Shown here: piece by piece, positions 1 to 7,308 of the stretch
Numbering within the stretch: the stretch's first letter is position 1
Layout: each line of letters begins with the position of its first letter
NCBI GenBank assembly: GCA_013214245.1
Contig: JABSQE010000130.1
Span: forward strand, 1-12,614
Length of the DNA stretch: 12,614 nt
Direction: 5' to 3'
From: Hyphomicrobiaceae bacterium
Lineage (GTDB): Bacteria > Pseudomonadota > Alphaproteobacteria > Rhizobiales > Hyphomicrobiaceae
The notes under the pieces: generated by a model
Seen by the model: the letters and a program-made list of their open reading frames with translations, nothing else
Told to the model about the DNA's origin: nothing
Databases searched by the model: none
Made by a program: the position numbers and the translations under genes

Positions 1-1056
1 ACGAAGCATAGCTTTTATTCCAGCGGCAGAAGATGATGGCAATGACACAGCACGCCCTGACGAGAGACATTCCATCAACATTCGCCAGCCTTGACCAGCC
101 ATGTCAGCCCCACCGATAATCCATTCGATCGGAATAAATACATCTTTACCCCAATTAGGACCGTTGGGAAATGCAGCGCCACAAGGCAAGTGTCGCCTGC
201 CGATGTTTACTCCAGAATGATTGGCGGGTATAACGGCCAGAGTTATGCCGATATCTTTGCGTTTACCGATTAGTCCATCTGGGTCAAATAGCTGAAATGC
301 CAAACCAATTATTGTTGCTTTCGGGCCAAGCGTAATATAGCGCTTATTCCAGTTTAATCTAATGCCAAGTGTTTCAACACCATTATAAAAGCCATTTTCT
401 ACAATACCAATATCCCTCATACTAGCAGCGTCCGAACCAGATGTCGGACCTGTTAGTGAGAAACATGGAATTTCTTCACCCGATGCAAGACGACTCAAAT
501 AATAATTCTTTTGTTTCAGAGTACCATATTTTTCTATCAATTCCCCCGGACCGAGAGAATTAGGTACCATTACTATTGTTACGACATCAGGTGAGCGAGA
601 TGTTATTTTGCCGATTATCAAAGATTGTGCCTGAGCTGAAAATCCAAGACCACCATATTCTTTAGAAATTAACATACCAAGGAAACCGTTTTTTTTGACA
701 AAATCCCATATAGATTCGCTGATCTTTTTTTTACTGTCATGGCGGAACCGCCAATCGTCAAGCTTTTGGCAAAGTTCTTCTGTCGGTCCGTTCAGAAAAG
801 CCTTTTCTTCATCCGTAAGTCTTATTGGTGATATTGCTCTCAGCTTATCCCAATCTGGTTTACCTGAAAAAAACTCTGTGTCAAAGCCAATCGTGCCAGC
901 TTGTAGTGCCTGACGTTCAGTTTCGGACACCTTAGGCAAAATTTTACGCAGCCTGGAGTATATCGGTTTACTTATAAAATTTCGTCTAAGTAGTGGCGTG
1001 TATAGAAAGACGATTAAGGCAAATACAAAGACAATGACGAATAATAGCATATCCAT
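1..1056 (-). CDS. fadE: FadE-type long-chain acyl-CoA dehydrogenase, N-terminal 352 codons (runs off left edge)
   Basis: FadE catalyses the first, FAD-dependent step of fatty acid beta-oxidation, turning acyl-CoA into trans-2-enoyl-CoA. The minus-strand frame is open from 1056 to base 1 with no stop. Residues 4-19 form one hydrophobic membrane segment; as I recall it, E. coli FadE has a longer hydrophobic N-terminus. Recognisable FadE blocks follow: GKPDWDKL (65-72), EYGGLGFSAQAQS (133-145), VPNSLGPGELIEKYG (164-178), the flavin-region motif CFSLTGPTSGSDA (198-210), WNKRYITLGP (236-245), GRRHLP (286-291), and MAGQGWRMLMECLSSGR (319-335). The family is about 750-815 aa, so less than half is visible and the catalytic glutamate lies outside. 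Of three in-frame ATGs (1062, 1056, 1050), 1056 is chosen because AGGAG at 1069-1065 sits 8 bases upstream of it; for 1062 the gap is only 2. An A8 run (725-732) is read in frame as lysines. Intact as far as seen; whether the full gene is intact is unknown. Confidence 0.93.
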   Translation of the reverse strand, partial: MDMLLFVIVFVFALIVFLYTPLLRRNFISKPIYSRLRKILPKVSETERQALQAGTIGFDTEFFSGKPDWDKLRAISPIRLTDEEKAFLNGPTEELCQKLDDWRFRHDSKKKISESIWDFVKKNGFLGMLISKEYGGLGFSAQAQSLIIGKITSRSPDVVTIVMVPNSLGPGELIEKYGTLKQKNYYLSRLASGEEIPCFSLTGPTSGSDAASMRDIGIVENGFYNGVETLGIRLNWNKRYITLGPKATIIGLAFQLFDPDGLIGKRKDIGITLAVIPANHSGVNIGRRHLPCGAAFPNGPNWGKDVFIPIEWIIGGADMAGQGWRMLMECLSSGRAVSLPSSSAAGIKAMLR

Positions 1057-1062
1057 ACCCAT

Positions 1063-1614
1063 CTCTCCTGATTCGTCGATGTAGCGTTCTAAAATGTGAC
1101 TAGATAGTATGATAGCGTGAATTTTATACTTTGTTTAAAGTTTCACTTATTAAATAATAACATTACAATAAAATGTAATGACGAAAGATGAATATTTTGG
1201 GAATATTATTAGTTATTAGTCATATCAAAAAAAACCTTTTACTAATTTCGTGTTATGCAGGTGTTGTATATTGAACATCACATCATCAAACTCATACAAT
1301 TGAGCGATCAATGTTGGCTGCATTGAATGTAAGAATTCCAAGCTTTAAAGGGGTTGGTTGCACATATTTCTCAAAATTTTAGTTTTTGGAGAACAAGTGT
1401 TGTAACTCATAAAAACTATCAATTTTATCAAAGCTTTACATAGTTCATATCTATGCGCATTGATCGTTATGCAAAAAATGTTACATAGCTTGAAGACATT
1501 TAACATACCTTCTTCAGCATTATTTACTAGCGTTTTAAATCTAAGAAACACTTTAATATTTTTCTACCGCAAACTGCATCTATAAATTGGTATTAATGTC
1601 AGCTTAATCTTTAA
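1063..1614. other. gene-free AT-rich stretch upstream of fadE
   Basis: Apart from the fadE ribosome binding site and the inverted repeat at 1161-1180, I see no gene here. A 68-codon minus-strand frame (1345-1551) begins with GTG, has no clear ribosome binding site and matches no family I know, so it is not called. The stretch presumably holds the fadE promoter and decayed DNA. Confidence 0.6.
1161..1180. repeat. 7-bp inverted repeat upstream of fadE, possible operator
   Basis: The arms CATTACA and TGTAATG are perfectly complementary and separated by 6 bases (ATAAAA). The repeat lies about 105 bases upstream of the fadE start in very AT-rich DNA. Its size and position would suit a dimeric repressor site, and fatty acid oxidation genes are commonly controlled by TetR- or GntR-type repressors. 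It matches no operator I know, and short AT-rich inverted repeats also arise by chance. Confidence 0.3.
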
Positions 1615-2044
1615 AACATCGATAACTCTACGATCAATCAGCTGCTGAGTTTGGAAGAGATGTGGTTTTTGCATTTATTTGCAGTTTTCGTTACGGTGAA
1701 GGGTATGTTTGCAATTAAGGTGGGAAGTGAAGAAGAGGATATAGGTAAGATTCGTCAACTAAATGCGGTTTTAGAGCAAGGGATGTATTAGAATGGTTAC
1801 ACTCTACAATCTTAGCTATCTAGATCAAACGCCGTCTATTTACGGAGTACTGGGTTCCGCATATCTATTTGGTAGTGCAATTTCACAGCTACTTAACTTG
1901 ACAGCCGTTCTAGTGGCAATCCAAGCCACAAGGCGTGATGAGATTTGGTACATATTTAGTAAAATAAGGTATATGCAATATACCATGCGAAATCCACTGA
2001 ATAAAATAACACTTTGTTTTAGAGGTAGGGGACAGAAAATTTAA
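1615..2044 (+). pseudogene. possible remnant of an unrecognised membrane-protein gene, split by a frame change
   Basis: I do not recognise this gene. Two plus-strand frames meet end to end. The first is open from 1615, with an ATG at 1660, reads MWFLHLFAVFVTVKGMFAIK and then a charged helix-like stretch, and stops at TAG 1789-1791. The second starts at ATG 1793, one base after that stop and in another frame. It runs 83 codons and contains a hydrophobic span, YGVLGSAYLFGSAISQLLNL, followed by VAIQATRRDEIWYIF. Protein-like composition over roughly 1660-1960, visibly richer in G+C than the flanks, suggests one older frame now broken near 1790. After about 1970 the sequence becomes AT-rich and no longer protein-like. 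No strong ribosome binding site precedes either ATG. It could also be two tiny genes or chance. Confidence 0.3.
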
Positions 2045-2396
2045 ATATTATAGATTTTTATATGATAATATTCTTAAAATGAACTAAATTTTAATAAAAT
2101 TACGCACCAGAATAAGAACTTAAAGTATACTTAAAAAAATATGTTTTTTGAATTTCTTTTGAAATCAATAGGGTGATTGCCTTATAATTTTAGCAACCAA
2201 TTCTTTTGCAAAAGTAGTTTCAACCTAAAGCTTCTCACTATCGACAACATCGTCTCAAAAGCACATCTCAACCTAGAACATTTGCTAAAAAACTAAGCAA
2301 GACGCTAAAGATTAATGCTCAATGAAGGAAAGTCATATTCTAGATTGAATATCGGAGTAAACAATTTTCTTGAGGAAATTGCTGTTCACATTAAAC
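2045..2396. other. gene-free AT-rich stretch downstream of divK
   Basis: In many Rhizobiales pleD (a diguanylate cyclase response regulator) follows divK here. I find no receiver or GGDEF motif on the minus strand. The only structure noted is the weak hairpin just after divK. Confidence 0.6.
2362..2381 (-). terminator. weak hairpin after divK
   Basis: In the divK transcript direction the arms CAATTTCC and GAAAATTG are separated by TCAA, giving seven pairs and one mismatch. They are followed by TTTACT, and the hairpin begins 15 bases after the divK stop. The stem is AT-rich and the T-tract short, so termination is possible but not strong. Confidence 0.3.
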
Positions 2397-2819
2397 TTAT
2401 TCAATAAATTGACGTACCGTATCGATAAGTCCAACCACTGATATTGGTTTTGACAGGTATGCTTCACAGCCACCTTTCCTAATCCGTTCTTCATCTCCTT
2501 TCATAGCAAAGGCTGTTACTGCTATTACTGGTATAGAGCAAAGTTCGGGATCATCCTTAAGCCATTTAGTAATCTCAAGGCCGGAAACCTCTGGAAGCTG
2601 TATGTCCATCAATATTAATGATGGTTTATATTGACGCGCCATCTGTAAAGCTTCTAGTCCATTTCTTGTTTGAAACGTTTGATAGTCATGAGCTTCAAGA
2701 AGATCATGAAAAAGCTTCATGTTTAACTCATTGTCTTCAACAATCAAAATTGATTTTCGATCCTGCCTTGCCACCACAGGCTTTGGTTTTTGTATCTCTG
2801 TCGAGCGTTGATAATTCAT
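2397..2819 (-). CDS. divK: DivK-type single-domain response regulator
   Basis: DivK is a cytoplasmic receiver protein without an output domain. In Caulobacter and rhizobia its phosphorylation by DivJ and dephosphorylation by PleC steer the DivL-CckA-CtrA relay that controls cell-cycle progression and polarity. The receiver fold covers residues 22-140: acidic pocket E28-D29 in ILIVEDNELNMKLF, phosphoacceptor D72 in LILMDIQLPEVSG, switch T102 in VTAFAMKGDEERIR, and K124 in YLSKPIS. The blocks NELNMKLF and AFAMKGDEERIRKGGCEAY are DivK hallmarks. The ATG at 2819 follows a possible AAGGCAGG ribosome binding site and gives about 19 residues ahead of the receiver, longer than usual. A GTG at 2774 would give a more typical 125-aa protein but has no visible ribosome binding site. 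The usual partner pleD does not follow. Confidence 0.93.
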   Translation of the reverse strand: MNYQRSTEIQKPKPVVARQDRKSILIVEDNELNMKLFHDLLEAHDYQTFQTRNGLEALQMARQYKPSLILMDIQLPEVSGLEITKWLKDDPELCSIPVIAVTAFAMKGDEERIRKGGCEAYLSKPISVVGLIDTVRQFIE

Positions 2820-3353
2820 CAGGTTGCCTGCCTTTATTTACGCTATACTAATCCTGGCTGCTGCTTCAGTTTGTATCCGAAGTGATATTTAAATTCTATC
2901 ATTACCACCCCGTAAAACACTCTAGCAGAAGAAGTTAAGAAGTTTCGAATACAAACATCCCTAGTTTTAATGCTTAATGTTTGCTCTCAAGCCTTGATAT
3001 TAATTGCTAAAGAACACTCTAAATTGAATATATCTTACTTTCTCAACTGAAATATCTGTTAAAAGTCTCTAAAATAGTATTAACAAACATAAAGTCTCAA
3101 TGACGGTATTGAAATGGCTAGATTTTGATGAGTCGGCATTCCTTACGCTTTACACAAACACCACATATAAACCAAATATTGAATATTGTAGAGCAACATC
3201 CGAAAAATCTGAATTGCCTATGAAGTCGTGTTATGAGTCTAGAATGTAATCTTACTCTAAGGCTTTAGTTTGTGTTAAGCATAGCTGAAAAGAAACATTA
3301 AGTACAATATTGGTTTACTCAAACTTACATTTTGTAGCTATCACTAGTTGTAT
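2820..3353. other. gene-free stretch between ydcF and divK
   Basis: This 534-base stretch should hold the divK promoter. In many Rhizobiales plsC (acylglycerol-phosphate acyltransferase) follows ydcF, but I see no HX4D acyltransferase motif on the minus strand. No tRNA-like or strong hairpin structure was recognised. Confidence 0.6.
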
Positions 3354-4010
3354 TTAGGTATAATACAAGGCGTTTCTGTTAGGCTTATATCTTCTTTTAG
3401 CATCGTTAAAATAAGATGTAATAAACCAGGCGACAGAGGGTAAAAATTTTATATACTCACGTGCTAGAAAATATGCGTTAGCAATATTTAACCACCATAC
3501 TTGAGCGCGAAACCTTTTTGGCATTACGCTGTAGGGAATGAGCTTTACATCTGGCATCTGGACTGATAATTCAAGCAAACTCCTCGGCATATGATACGCA
3601 GCAGTTACAACAATCAGGCTCTTAAATTTGTTCTCGATTTGCCACTTGCGAGCTTCGAGCGCATTGCCTCTAGTATTTTTAGCATTATAACCCAACTTCA
3701 CACAACATGAGAATAGCTGGTAATCAAGTTTCGACAATCGCATTACGTCTATTTCAGAAGTTTTTTTGTTTACACCTGAAATAAGAAGCCATTTTGCATT
3801 TCCTTTACTTAGCAACTGAGATGCTGCTGCAATTCTCTCCGCTCCACCTGTCAAAACAACTATTGCGTCTGCTTTCTCTACTGAGTTGTATGTAGTCCTT
3901 GTTACTACAGTGGCAAACAAAAAAAAGCCAAGCGCAAGAAGTATCATTACTGTAGCAATTGCTCTTAATGCTAATCTTTCAAAGATCCTGATCTTTGCCC
4001 TAAGAACCAC
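3354..4010 (-). CDS. YdcF/ElyC-like DUF218 membrane-anchored protein
   Basis: This 218-aa protein has a basic N-terminus, one membrane helix at about residues 17-37, and a DUF218 domain outside it. Visible family blocks are ADAIVVLTGGAERI (47-60), WLLISGV (74-80), CCVKLGYNAKNTRGNA (102-117), SLIVVTAAYHMPRSLLEL (131-148) and an aromatic-rich C-terminus, WWLNIANAYFLAREYIKFL (172-190). DUF218 includes E. coli SanA, ElyC and YdcF, linked to envelope integrity or cell wall precursor metabolism; the biochemical activity here is unknown. In many Rhizobiales a homologue follows ftsX and precedes plsC, and this copy keeps the first link but not the second. The start is GTG at 4010, because an in-frame TGA lies three codons upstream; its ribosome binding site is weak. 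The 213-base gap to ftsX is wider than usual. Confidence 0.85.
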   Translation of the reverse strand: MVLRAKIRIFERLALRAIATVMILLALGFFLFATVVTRTTYNSVEKADAIVVLTGGAERIAAASQLLSKGNAKWLLISGVNKKTSEIDVMRLSKLDYQLFSCCVKLGYNAKNTRGNALEARKWQIENKFKSLIVVTAAYHMPRSLLELSVQMPDVKLIPYSVMPKRFRAQVWWLNIANAYFLAREYIKFLPSVAWFITSYFNDAKRRYKPNRNALYYT

Positions 4011-4223
4011 TCTTAATCACTTCAAGTACGTGTTACATATTGTAAAATGGCTAATTTAGTTTAAAGCTTTTGATTATTTCTTGTGATAGCTTGCAACATG
4101 AATATGAATTGTAGCCTATTGTTAGTATCAACATTCTATTTTCAATAGTATCGGAAGCTGGCTTAACACTCAGGTGTAGGATACAAATACCAATAAAATC
4201 ATAAAACTATAATTAGCTTTTCA

Positions 4224-5156
4224 TTATAATTGATTATGCAATATCCTAAAAACCCCGAAGCGCGACGTCAACACACATAACAAAGTAATAATAATTACTA
4301 TCATAAGTAGCACAATATAACCATAGCTGTCTAACATACCGTTTCCAATAAAACGTTTCAATTCTGCGTTTGTGAGTGTGCCACTACCTAAAAATTCTAC
4401 AAGCAATGGCATTACAGAAAAAACCGCCATGGCAGAAGCTGCCCCTACAACTCCAGCGCGGACACCCAACCTAAGAAAATGCTTTTCAAATTCGTGAGCA
4501 ATAAATCGGTCTGTAGCGCCTACAAAATTAAGAACCTCAACGATTTCGTGATTAGAAGCCATTGCACTATAAGTTGCAGATATGATAATTGCAGTGGTTG
4601 CTGCTCCAACAAGGAAAAGGATCGCAATACCACCAAGAGCAAATGAATGTGTAACGGTACGAATTTGATCCTGCCATTGGCGGTGATCATCTATGGCTAC
4701 TCTGGGAAAGTGTGCCCCTAATCTTGCCTCTAAATCTCGCAAATCAGGAGATATTCTAGGGTGGAGTTGAACCGCAATTAGACGCGGCAACTGTGTAGCT
4801 AAGAGTTTTGAATTCACGCCCAGCCAAGGTTCAAGTAAAGAAGAGGATTCTGATATGCTCAGTACACGAGCACTAACAATACCCGATTCTCGTTCCACAT
4901 ATTCTTTAACGGCTTTTGCTAGGCTATCAGTATCTTCCATCCGCTCAGCAGGCTCTATTTGTACAGTAACCTCAGTAGCAATATTACGCAACCATGCCGA
5001 CGCAGATTTATTGATAAGATACACAGTGCCAGCAGTTAAACAAGCCAGAAAACACATAATAGAAATAACTAAAGTCAGGGATTTACCTGCAACTGAATCT
5101 GCCTGCACAATTGAAGCATGCGTTTGCTCTGGTCCAGGCTCGTAAACAGATTTAAT
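4224..5156 (-). CDS. ftsX: Cell division protein FtsX (ABC transporter-like permease)
   Basis: FtsX is the inner-membrane partner of FtsE. The complex joins the divisome and uses ATP to switch on periplasmic peptidoglycan hydrolases. Counting from the GTG at 5108 (294 aa), membrane segments lie at about 11-32 (SLTLVISIMCFLACLTAGTV region), 157-179, 214-238 and 263-283. A periplasmic domain lies between the first two. The family motif VEVLNFVGATDRFIAHEF (190-207) is present. No good ribosome binding site precedes GTG 5108. The frame stays open upstream to 5177, and a perfect AGGAGG (5169-5164) stands 7 bases before an in-frame ATT at 5156. I therefore start here, giving 310 aa with a 16-residue cytoplasmic extension, as rhizobial FtsX proteins also carry residues before the VSG/VAG block. 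ATT is a rare start codon, so the exact N-terminus is uncertain; the identity is not. Confidence 0.9.
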   Translation of the reverse strand: MKSVYEPGPEQTHASIVQADSVAGKSLTLVISIMCFLACLTAGTVYLINKSASAWLRNIATEVTVQIEPAERMEDTDSLAKAVKEYVERESGIVSARVLSISESSSLLEPWLGVNSKLLATQLPRLIAVQLHPRISPDLRDLEARLGAHFPRVAIDDHRQWQDQIRTVTHSFALGGIAILFLVGAATTAIIISATYSAMASNHEIVEVLNFVGATDRFIAHEFEKHFLRLGVRAGVVGAASAMAVFSVMPLLVEFLGSGTLTNAELKRFIGNGMLDSYGYIVLLMIVIIITLLCVLTSRFGVFRILHNQL

Positions 5157-5163
5157 TGATAAT

Positions 5164-5169
5164 CCTCCT
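5164..5169 (-). promoter_or_regulatory. perfect Shine-Dalgarno AGGAGG that sets the ftsX start
   Basis: AGGAGG on the minus strand is a full anti-16S complement. The only potential start in frame with ftsX at proper distance is ATT at 5156 (7-base spacing). The next usable start, GTG 5108, is 55 bases away, so this site implies initiation at ATT or a lost ATG. Confidence 0.7.
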
Positions 5170-5282
5170 AGTAAATATTAGCTGTAATTAATTCAAATCT
5201 TAAACTCTCATTTCTATCTGCACTTTACTGCTTGTACGCTAGCCTTATTGACAGATATACACTAATAATTACTTGTTGTAAG

Positions 5283-5957
5283 TCAAACAATGTGAACATG
5301 TCCCTCGTGAAGCTCTAATCGTGGTGCTTTATGCTCACACATATCTTGATAATGCTGTATTAATTGATGATCATGTGTGGCAATAACGACAGAGGTACCA
5401 AAGCGGTTCAATTCAACAAAGAGCCTAAGCAGGCGATGCGCCATTTTGGGATCAACACTTCCAGTAGGTTCGTCAGCTAAAAGCAATTCAGGCTGATGTA
5501 TGACGGCTCGTGCGATTGCTGCACGCTGCTTTTCTCCCCCTGATAAAAATGGAGGATATTGGTGCATGCGATTACCAAGACCGACCCATGTCAGCATATC
5601 AGTTACATCTGCCTTATATCTAGACACTTTCTCTCCATTCACACGCAAAGGCAATGCAACATTTTGCCAAGTAGTTAAGTGATCAAGAAGCCGGAAGTCT
5701 TGAAATACGATACCAATACGCCTACGTAGCCTCGCGCGGGCTGTAGCTCGAATACGCTTAACTTCGCGGTCAAATATTTTTATCTTCCCATCTGTTGGCT
5801 CAATAGAAAGAAACATTAAGCGCATCAAGGTAGTTTTTCCGCTACCAGAAGGTCCCGTCAAAAAATGAAATGAACCTGGGCGCAAGTGGAAATTTATATC
5901 TTGTAGAATGACGGTCCCTTCACCGTAGCCCAGTGTGACATTTTCTAAGCGTATCAC
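5283..5957 (-). CDS. ftsE: Cell division ATP-binding protein FtsE
   Basis: FtsE is the cytoplasmic ATPase of the FtsEX complex, which couples ATP hydrolysis at the division septum to activation of cell wall hydrolases through FtsX. At 224 aa it has the normal family length and a complete set of ABC motifs. These are Walker A GPSGSGKTT (35-43), Q-loop VFQDFRLL (84-91), signature LSGGEKQ (138-144), Walker B LLLADE (158-163) with ADEPTGSVD following, and the H-loop histidine in ATHDH (H195). RIGIVFQDFRLLDHLT is typical of FtsE rather than of lipoprotein or macrolide exporters, and the ftsX neighbour downstream confirms the call. The start is GTG at 5957, with a weak, distant GGGAG about 11 bases upstream. 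The ftsE-ftsX gap is 126 bases, whereas these genes usually touch or overlap. It is the first gene of the leftward cluster. Confidence 0.96.
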   Translation of the reverse strand: MIRLENVTLGYGEGTVILQDINFHLRPGSFHFLTGPSGSGKTTLMRLMFLSIEPTDGKIKIFDREVKRIRATARARLRRRIGIVFQDFRLLDHLTTWQNVALPLRVNGEKVSRYKADVTDMLTWVGLGNRMHQYPPFLSGGEKQRAAIARAVIHQPELLLADEPTGSVDPKMAHRLLRLFVELNRFGTSVVIATHDHQLIQHYQDMCEHKAPRLELHEGHVHIV

Positions 5958-7308
5958 TTGCTACTTGTCTCCCAACAGCTTACAACCTACTTCGAACAAT
6001 ATGCATTTCTAAGACTGAGTAATGATTGTAAATTTATATTTATCATTGCAATAACTACGCCTAATGATCTGTTCTCAACAGCGTACTATGCTGACCATAC
6101 GATAAAAATTATTTCCTTCAAATCAAATCTTAACACAGCATATTCTTCTCTTCAGCTTTAGATGTGTGAGGGCAAAAGACTGTTACAATCTAAAGCCGTT
6201 ACTAAACGCATATTTTAGCATTTTTATATTTATTCATATGCCTTATTTTATCTCATATCTGGGCTACTATTATGCATCTTGAAAAGAAACTATTGACTAT
6301 ATGAGCAGCATAATCTCTTAGACCCTAATCAATATCTACGTCAGAATGCCTACTTATTGCACCATTTCAGTCAACATGATCATGACAACTCCCAAAATTT
6401 AGATTGCTAACCAAGTAGCTTACAAAGGAACAGCAAAAATTTTCTAATTATATATTAACTTGTAATTTAATTGGAAACTATGTCTCATAGTACCATACTA
6501 GGTTTCGATTTTTCTTCTAACATATACTATAGCAAGATCAACTTTTTAAAGTAAACCGTCATTTTCTCCTCAGAGTGAACTGCTCATTTACCCAATTAGT
6601 TCGCATGACAATTATACATAGGTTCAGCCGATACTAAACCAGTTTTTACAAAATTAATGGCATTAATAAATGCTACAATAATCACTCTCTTGCGTGAACT
6701 TACTAGTAGCTAAGATAACAAATTAACCTCAAGCTTTAAAGTAAAAATGTTATTACTAGTACTTTGTATACATCATAGTAAAAAATTTTTGAAAGTCTAA
6801 AATTTATTTAAAATTTGAAATTTAAAGTTAGTGGATCTAACAGATAAAAGATGTGCACAATTTTATCCACTATCATCCCCAAATTTAGCATATGCGCTTT
6901 GTCCAACCCTACAAAACCTTTGCAGCACAGATTGCGAATCGAGCACAATTAATTCTACTGAAGACTGAAAAGTTTTTAAAATTATTATTTCCAAGCTTGG
7001 ATATGCGTTTAGAAGGTTTGATTGCCCAGTATAAGGTTATCTATTGCTAGTAGCGTTTTTCAATGTTGCATCGTACATAACGGTACTAATTTTACCGCCC
7101 CACACACTATCAAAATGCACGTCTTAATTAATTTGGCAAAGAATATAGAACGGAGGTCATCTGGGTACACGTGCATTGTAATGTGAGATCAGTATATTAA
7201 ACACGCATCATCAACGATACTCATTTAGAAATCTCATCACATATCTAATTAAGATGTGCGAGAGCCTTAACGATTAGCTGAACGCATTATTAGAAACACG
7301 GAGCAACA
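5958..7308. other. 1.35-kb gene-free divergent region between ftsE and nrdJ
   Basis: The promoters of ftsE (leftwards) and nrdJ (rightwards) must lie here. The stretch is very AT-rich with many stops in all frames. A 67-codon plus-strand frame starting next to the ftsE start (5958-6161) has no ribosome binding site and no family resemblance, and is not called. The nested inverted repeat at 6829-6872 is the one ordered structure noticed. No B12 box or other cobalamin riboswitch core is visible upstream of nrdJ. An isolated GGAGGT at 7152-7157 leads only into a 9-codon frame (GTG at 7171). Confidence 0.65.
6829..6872. repeat. nested inverted repeats upstream of nrdJ
   Basis: The outer arms TAGTGGAT (6829-6836) and ATCCACTA (6865-6872) are perfectly complementary. 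Inside them GATAAAA (6843-6849) faces TTTTATC (6861-6867), overlapping the outer right arm, and the centre holds the palindrome TGTGCACA (6852-6859). The inner arms and the palindrome share almost the same centre (about 6855). The right side contains TTATCCACT, one base away from the DnaA box TTATCCACA. It could be a protein-binding site or an alternating hairpin; no function is assigned. Confidence 0.45.

Noticed and set aside
1345..1551. 68-codon minus-strand frame starting with GTG
   Set aside because: No clear ribosome binding site, no recognisable motif, and composition like the surrounding non-coding DNA.
5958..6161. 67-codon plus-strand frame beginning next to the ftsE start
   Set aside because: No ribosome binding site, no family resemblance, and it would occupy the ftsE promoter region; the composition looks like AT-rich gap sequence.
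6601..6640. tRNA T-arm-like segment GGTTCAGCC
   Set aside because: The flanking bases do not form the T-stem, and no acceptor or anticodon arm fits.
6780..6900. Chromosomal replication origin
   Set aside because: There is only one near-match to a DnaA box, no cluster of boxes, and no origin-linked gene such as dnaA or hemE nearby.
7152..7157. Isolated strong Shine-Dalgarno GGAGGT upstream of nrdJ
   Set aside because: It is followed only by a 9-codon frame (GTG 7171); no leader-peptide logic such as runs of a regulatory amino acid is present.
6900..7308. Cobalamin riboswitch upstream of nrdJ
   Set aside because: I looked for the B12 box and its conserved core and saw neither; a covariance-model search would settle it.
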